DNA of 55,603 bases from positions 1 to 55,603 of the forward strand of contig JAFEDJ010000033.1 in assembly GCA_018241685.1 (NCBI GenBank), read 5' to 3'. Each line of letters begins with the position of its first letter. Position 1 is the stretch's first letter. Origin of the DNA: Pseudomonadota bacterium. GTDB lineage: Bacteria > Pseudomonadota > Gammaproteobacteria > Burkholderiales > Rhodocyclaceae. Positions 54,398-55,603 of this stretch are shown here, one piece after another. The position numbers were made by a program, and so were the translations under genes. The notes under the pieces are model-generated. The model did no database searches. It worked only from the letters and a program-made list of their open reading frames with translations, and was not told the DNA's origin.

Positions 54398-55138
54398 TCA
54401 CTTGCCTCCCAGGTAGCCGGGCACCCGCGTGCGCGCTTCGACGATGCGCATCAGGCCCATCACGACGACGTTGATGGCGAGGTAGAGCAGCGTCACGGCG
54501 ATGAAGGACTCGTAGGGCTGGGCGGTGTAATCGACGAGTTGGCGGCCCTGGGCGGCCAGCTCGAGGAGGCCGATGGTCGAGCACACCGCGGAGTTCTTGA
54601 AGATGTTGAGGAATTCCGAGGTGAGCGGCGGCACGATGAGGCGGAAGGCCATCGGCAGCAGCACGTGGCGGTAGGTTTGCGGCAGCGTGAAGCCGAGGGC
54701 CAGGCCGGCGGCCTTCTGGCCGCGGGGCAGCGCGCCGATGCCGGCGCGGACCTGTTCGGCGACGCGGGCGCTGGTGAAGAAGGCCAGGCACAGCATGGCC
54801 GCCAGGAACTGCTGGGTGAGCGGCGACAGCTGCTGCTTGAAGGCGTCGCCGAGGCCGAAGGGCAGGATCTCCGGCAGCACGAAGTACCAGCTGAACAGCT
54901 GCACCAGCAGCGGGGTGTTGCGGAAGATCTCCACGTAGGCGGCGGCGAGGCCGGACAAGGCCTTGCTCGGCGCGGTGCGCAGCACGCCCACCAGGCTGCC
55001 CAGGGCCAGCGCGACGAGCCAGGCCGACAGGGACAGCACGATCGTGGTCTGCAGGCCCGACAGCAGCCAGGCCAGGTAGGTGGTTTCACCGGTCGGGACC
55101 GGACTGCCGAAGATGCTCCAGTTCCATTGGTAGCCCAT
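54398..55138 (-). CDS. gltJ: Amino acid ABC importer permease (GltJ-like)
   Basis: 246 residues, same length as E. coli GltJ. Begins [23 protein letters not shown] loop region is [20 protein letters not shown], then [18 protein letters not shown]. The characteristic [20 protein letters not shown] is present. It follows gltI after a 95-nt gap containing a hairpin. Confidence 0.94.
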   Translation of the reverse strand: MGYQWNWSIFGSPVPTGETTYLAWLLSGLQTTIVLSLSAWLVALALGSLVGVLRTAPSKALSGLAAAYVEIFRNTPLLVQLFSWYFVLPEILPFGLGDAFKQQLSPLTQQFLAAMLCLAFFTSARVAEQVRAGIGALPRGQKAAGLALGFTLPQTYRHVLLPMAFRLIVPPLTSEFLNIFKNSAVCSTIGLLELAAQGRQLVDYTAQPYESFIAVTLLYLAINVVVMGLMRIVEARTRVPGYLGGK

Positions 55139-55191
55139 GCGGGTCTCCTTGCGGAAGGTGGCGGCGGCGATGGCCTTCGCCTCTACGTGGA

Positions 55192-55216
55192 ACGGAAGCC
55201 GGCGGGTGGCTTCCGT
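55192..55216 (-). repeat. Hairpin between gltI and gltJ
   Basis: ACGGAAGCC (55192-55200) pairs with GGCTTCCGT (55208-55216), a 9-bp stem with a 7-nt loop. Such hairpins after binding-protein genes often protect the upstream mRNA or partially terminate, giving excess binding protein. Confidence 0.6.
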
Positions 55217-55233
55217 CGCCTGCAGTCACGCGC

Positions 55234-55603
55234 TCACTCGAAGGGTTTGTCGTTGGGTGCCTTGTAGAGCTTGAGCATCGCGTCGGAGAGCGGGAAGTTG
55301 AGGTTCAGGCCCTTGGGCGGGATGGGCTGGGTGAACCACTTCTTGTAGATGGCCTCGGCCTCGCCGGAAGTCATGGCCTTGGCGAGGGCGGCGTCGACGA
55401 CCTTCTTGAAGCCGGGGTCGTCCTTCCTGAGCATGCAGCCGTAGGCCTCGAAGCTCTGCGGTGTGCCGGTGACGACCCAGTCGGCAGGCCGCTTGGCCTT
55501 GGCCATTTCGCCGTAGAGGAGGGCGTCGTCCATCATGAAGGCGACGGCGCGGCCGGTCTCGAGGGTGAGGAAGGCCTCGCCGTGGTCCTTGGCGGAGATG
55601 ATG
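55234..55603 (-). CDS. gltI: Amino acid ABC importer periplasmic binding protein (partial)
   Basis: The frame is open to the right edge, giving the last ~122 residues. It contains SAKDHGEAFLTLETGRAVAF, MMDDALLYGEMAKAKRPADW and EAYGCMLRKDDPGFKKVVDA, with the C-terminal YKKWFTQPIPPKGLNLNFPL, matching GltI-type glutamate/aspartate-binding proteins. The N-terminal signal peptide lies outside the window. It is the first gene of the gltIJKL-asparaginase unit. Confidence 0.93.
   Translation of the reverse strand, partial: IISAKDHGEAFLTLETGRAVAFMMDDALLYGEMAKAKRPADWVVTGTPQSFEAYGCMLRKDDPGFKKVVDAALAKAMTSGEAEAIYKKWFTQPIPPKGLNLNFPLSDAMLKLYKAPNDKPFE

Overview
The window is a GC-rich (low-60s percent by eye) chromosomal segment of a motile Gram-negative bacterium, most likely a betaproteobacterium of the Rhodocyclales type (Azospira/Dechloromonas/Zoogloea-like). 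This is inferred from the polar-type flagellar gene set (flhF, motCD, fliA), class I fumarase, an adenylylsulfate-reductase cys cluster with a DUF934 gene, and a PEP-CTERM exported protein. No sequence search was possible, so the genus is a guess. No rRNA, tRNA, insertion sequence or CRISPR array was seen.

Bases 1-10.7 kb hold chemotaxis genes: the tail of a receptor ending in a CheR-docking pentapeptide, cheR, cheD, cheB, a STAS-domain protein, a receptor whose probable sensor module lies C-terminal to its signalling hairpin, then cheV-cheV-cheY-cheZ-cheA. Clear FliA (sigma-28) promoters precede the second receptor and the first cheV. Bases 10.9-19.7 kb hold a DUF3135-type small gene, then flhB, flhA, flhF, an FlhG-like gene that has lost the Walker A motif, fliA, motC and motD. 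Bases 19.7-21.3 kb, on the minus strand, hold flgA, flgM and flgN; flgM has its own sigma-28-like promoter. Bases 21.6-32.6 kb hold the rod, hook, ring and junction genes flgBCDEF, flgGHIJ and flgKL; each of these three groups starts at a sequence matching the sigma-54 -24/-12 consensus. The picture is a classic hierarchy: sigma-54 drives hook-basal-body genes; FliA drives receptors, chemotaxis and its own anti-sigma factor FlgM. A small lipoprotein and a PilZ protein follow flgL, and a convergent MASE3-PAS-GGDEF-EAL protein adds cyclic-di-GMP turnover next to the flagellar genes.

Bases 36-41 kb are housekeeping genes: a membrane-anchored putative metalloprotease, a UPF0114 membrane protein with class I fumarase, purB and a small conserved gene, closed by a strong bidirectional terminator. 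Bases 41.1-48.2 kb form the sulfate assimilation unit: on the minus strand a TSUP transporter, sulfite reductase, DUF934, cysH, cysD and cysN, facing a divergent cysB with an inverted repeat in the shared control region. Then come a PEP-CTERM surface protein with its own sigma-54 promoter, a Kef-type cation/proton antiporter, and on the minus strand a glutamate/aspartate-type ABC importer (gltI partial, J, K, L) followed by an L-asparaginase.

The most unusual sequence is the gap between the Kef antiporter and the asparaginase (about 51654-52010). It is an array of about 17 degenerate, partly palindromic units with a 21-bp period, rich in A- and T-tracts and potential hairpins, which I cannot assign to a known element.
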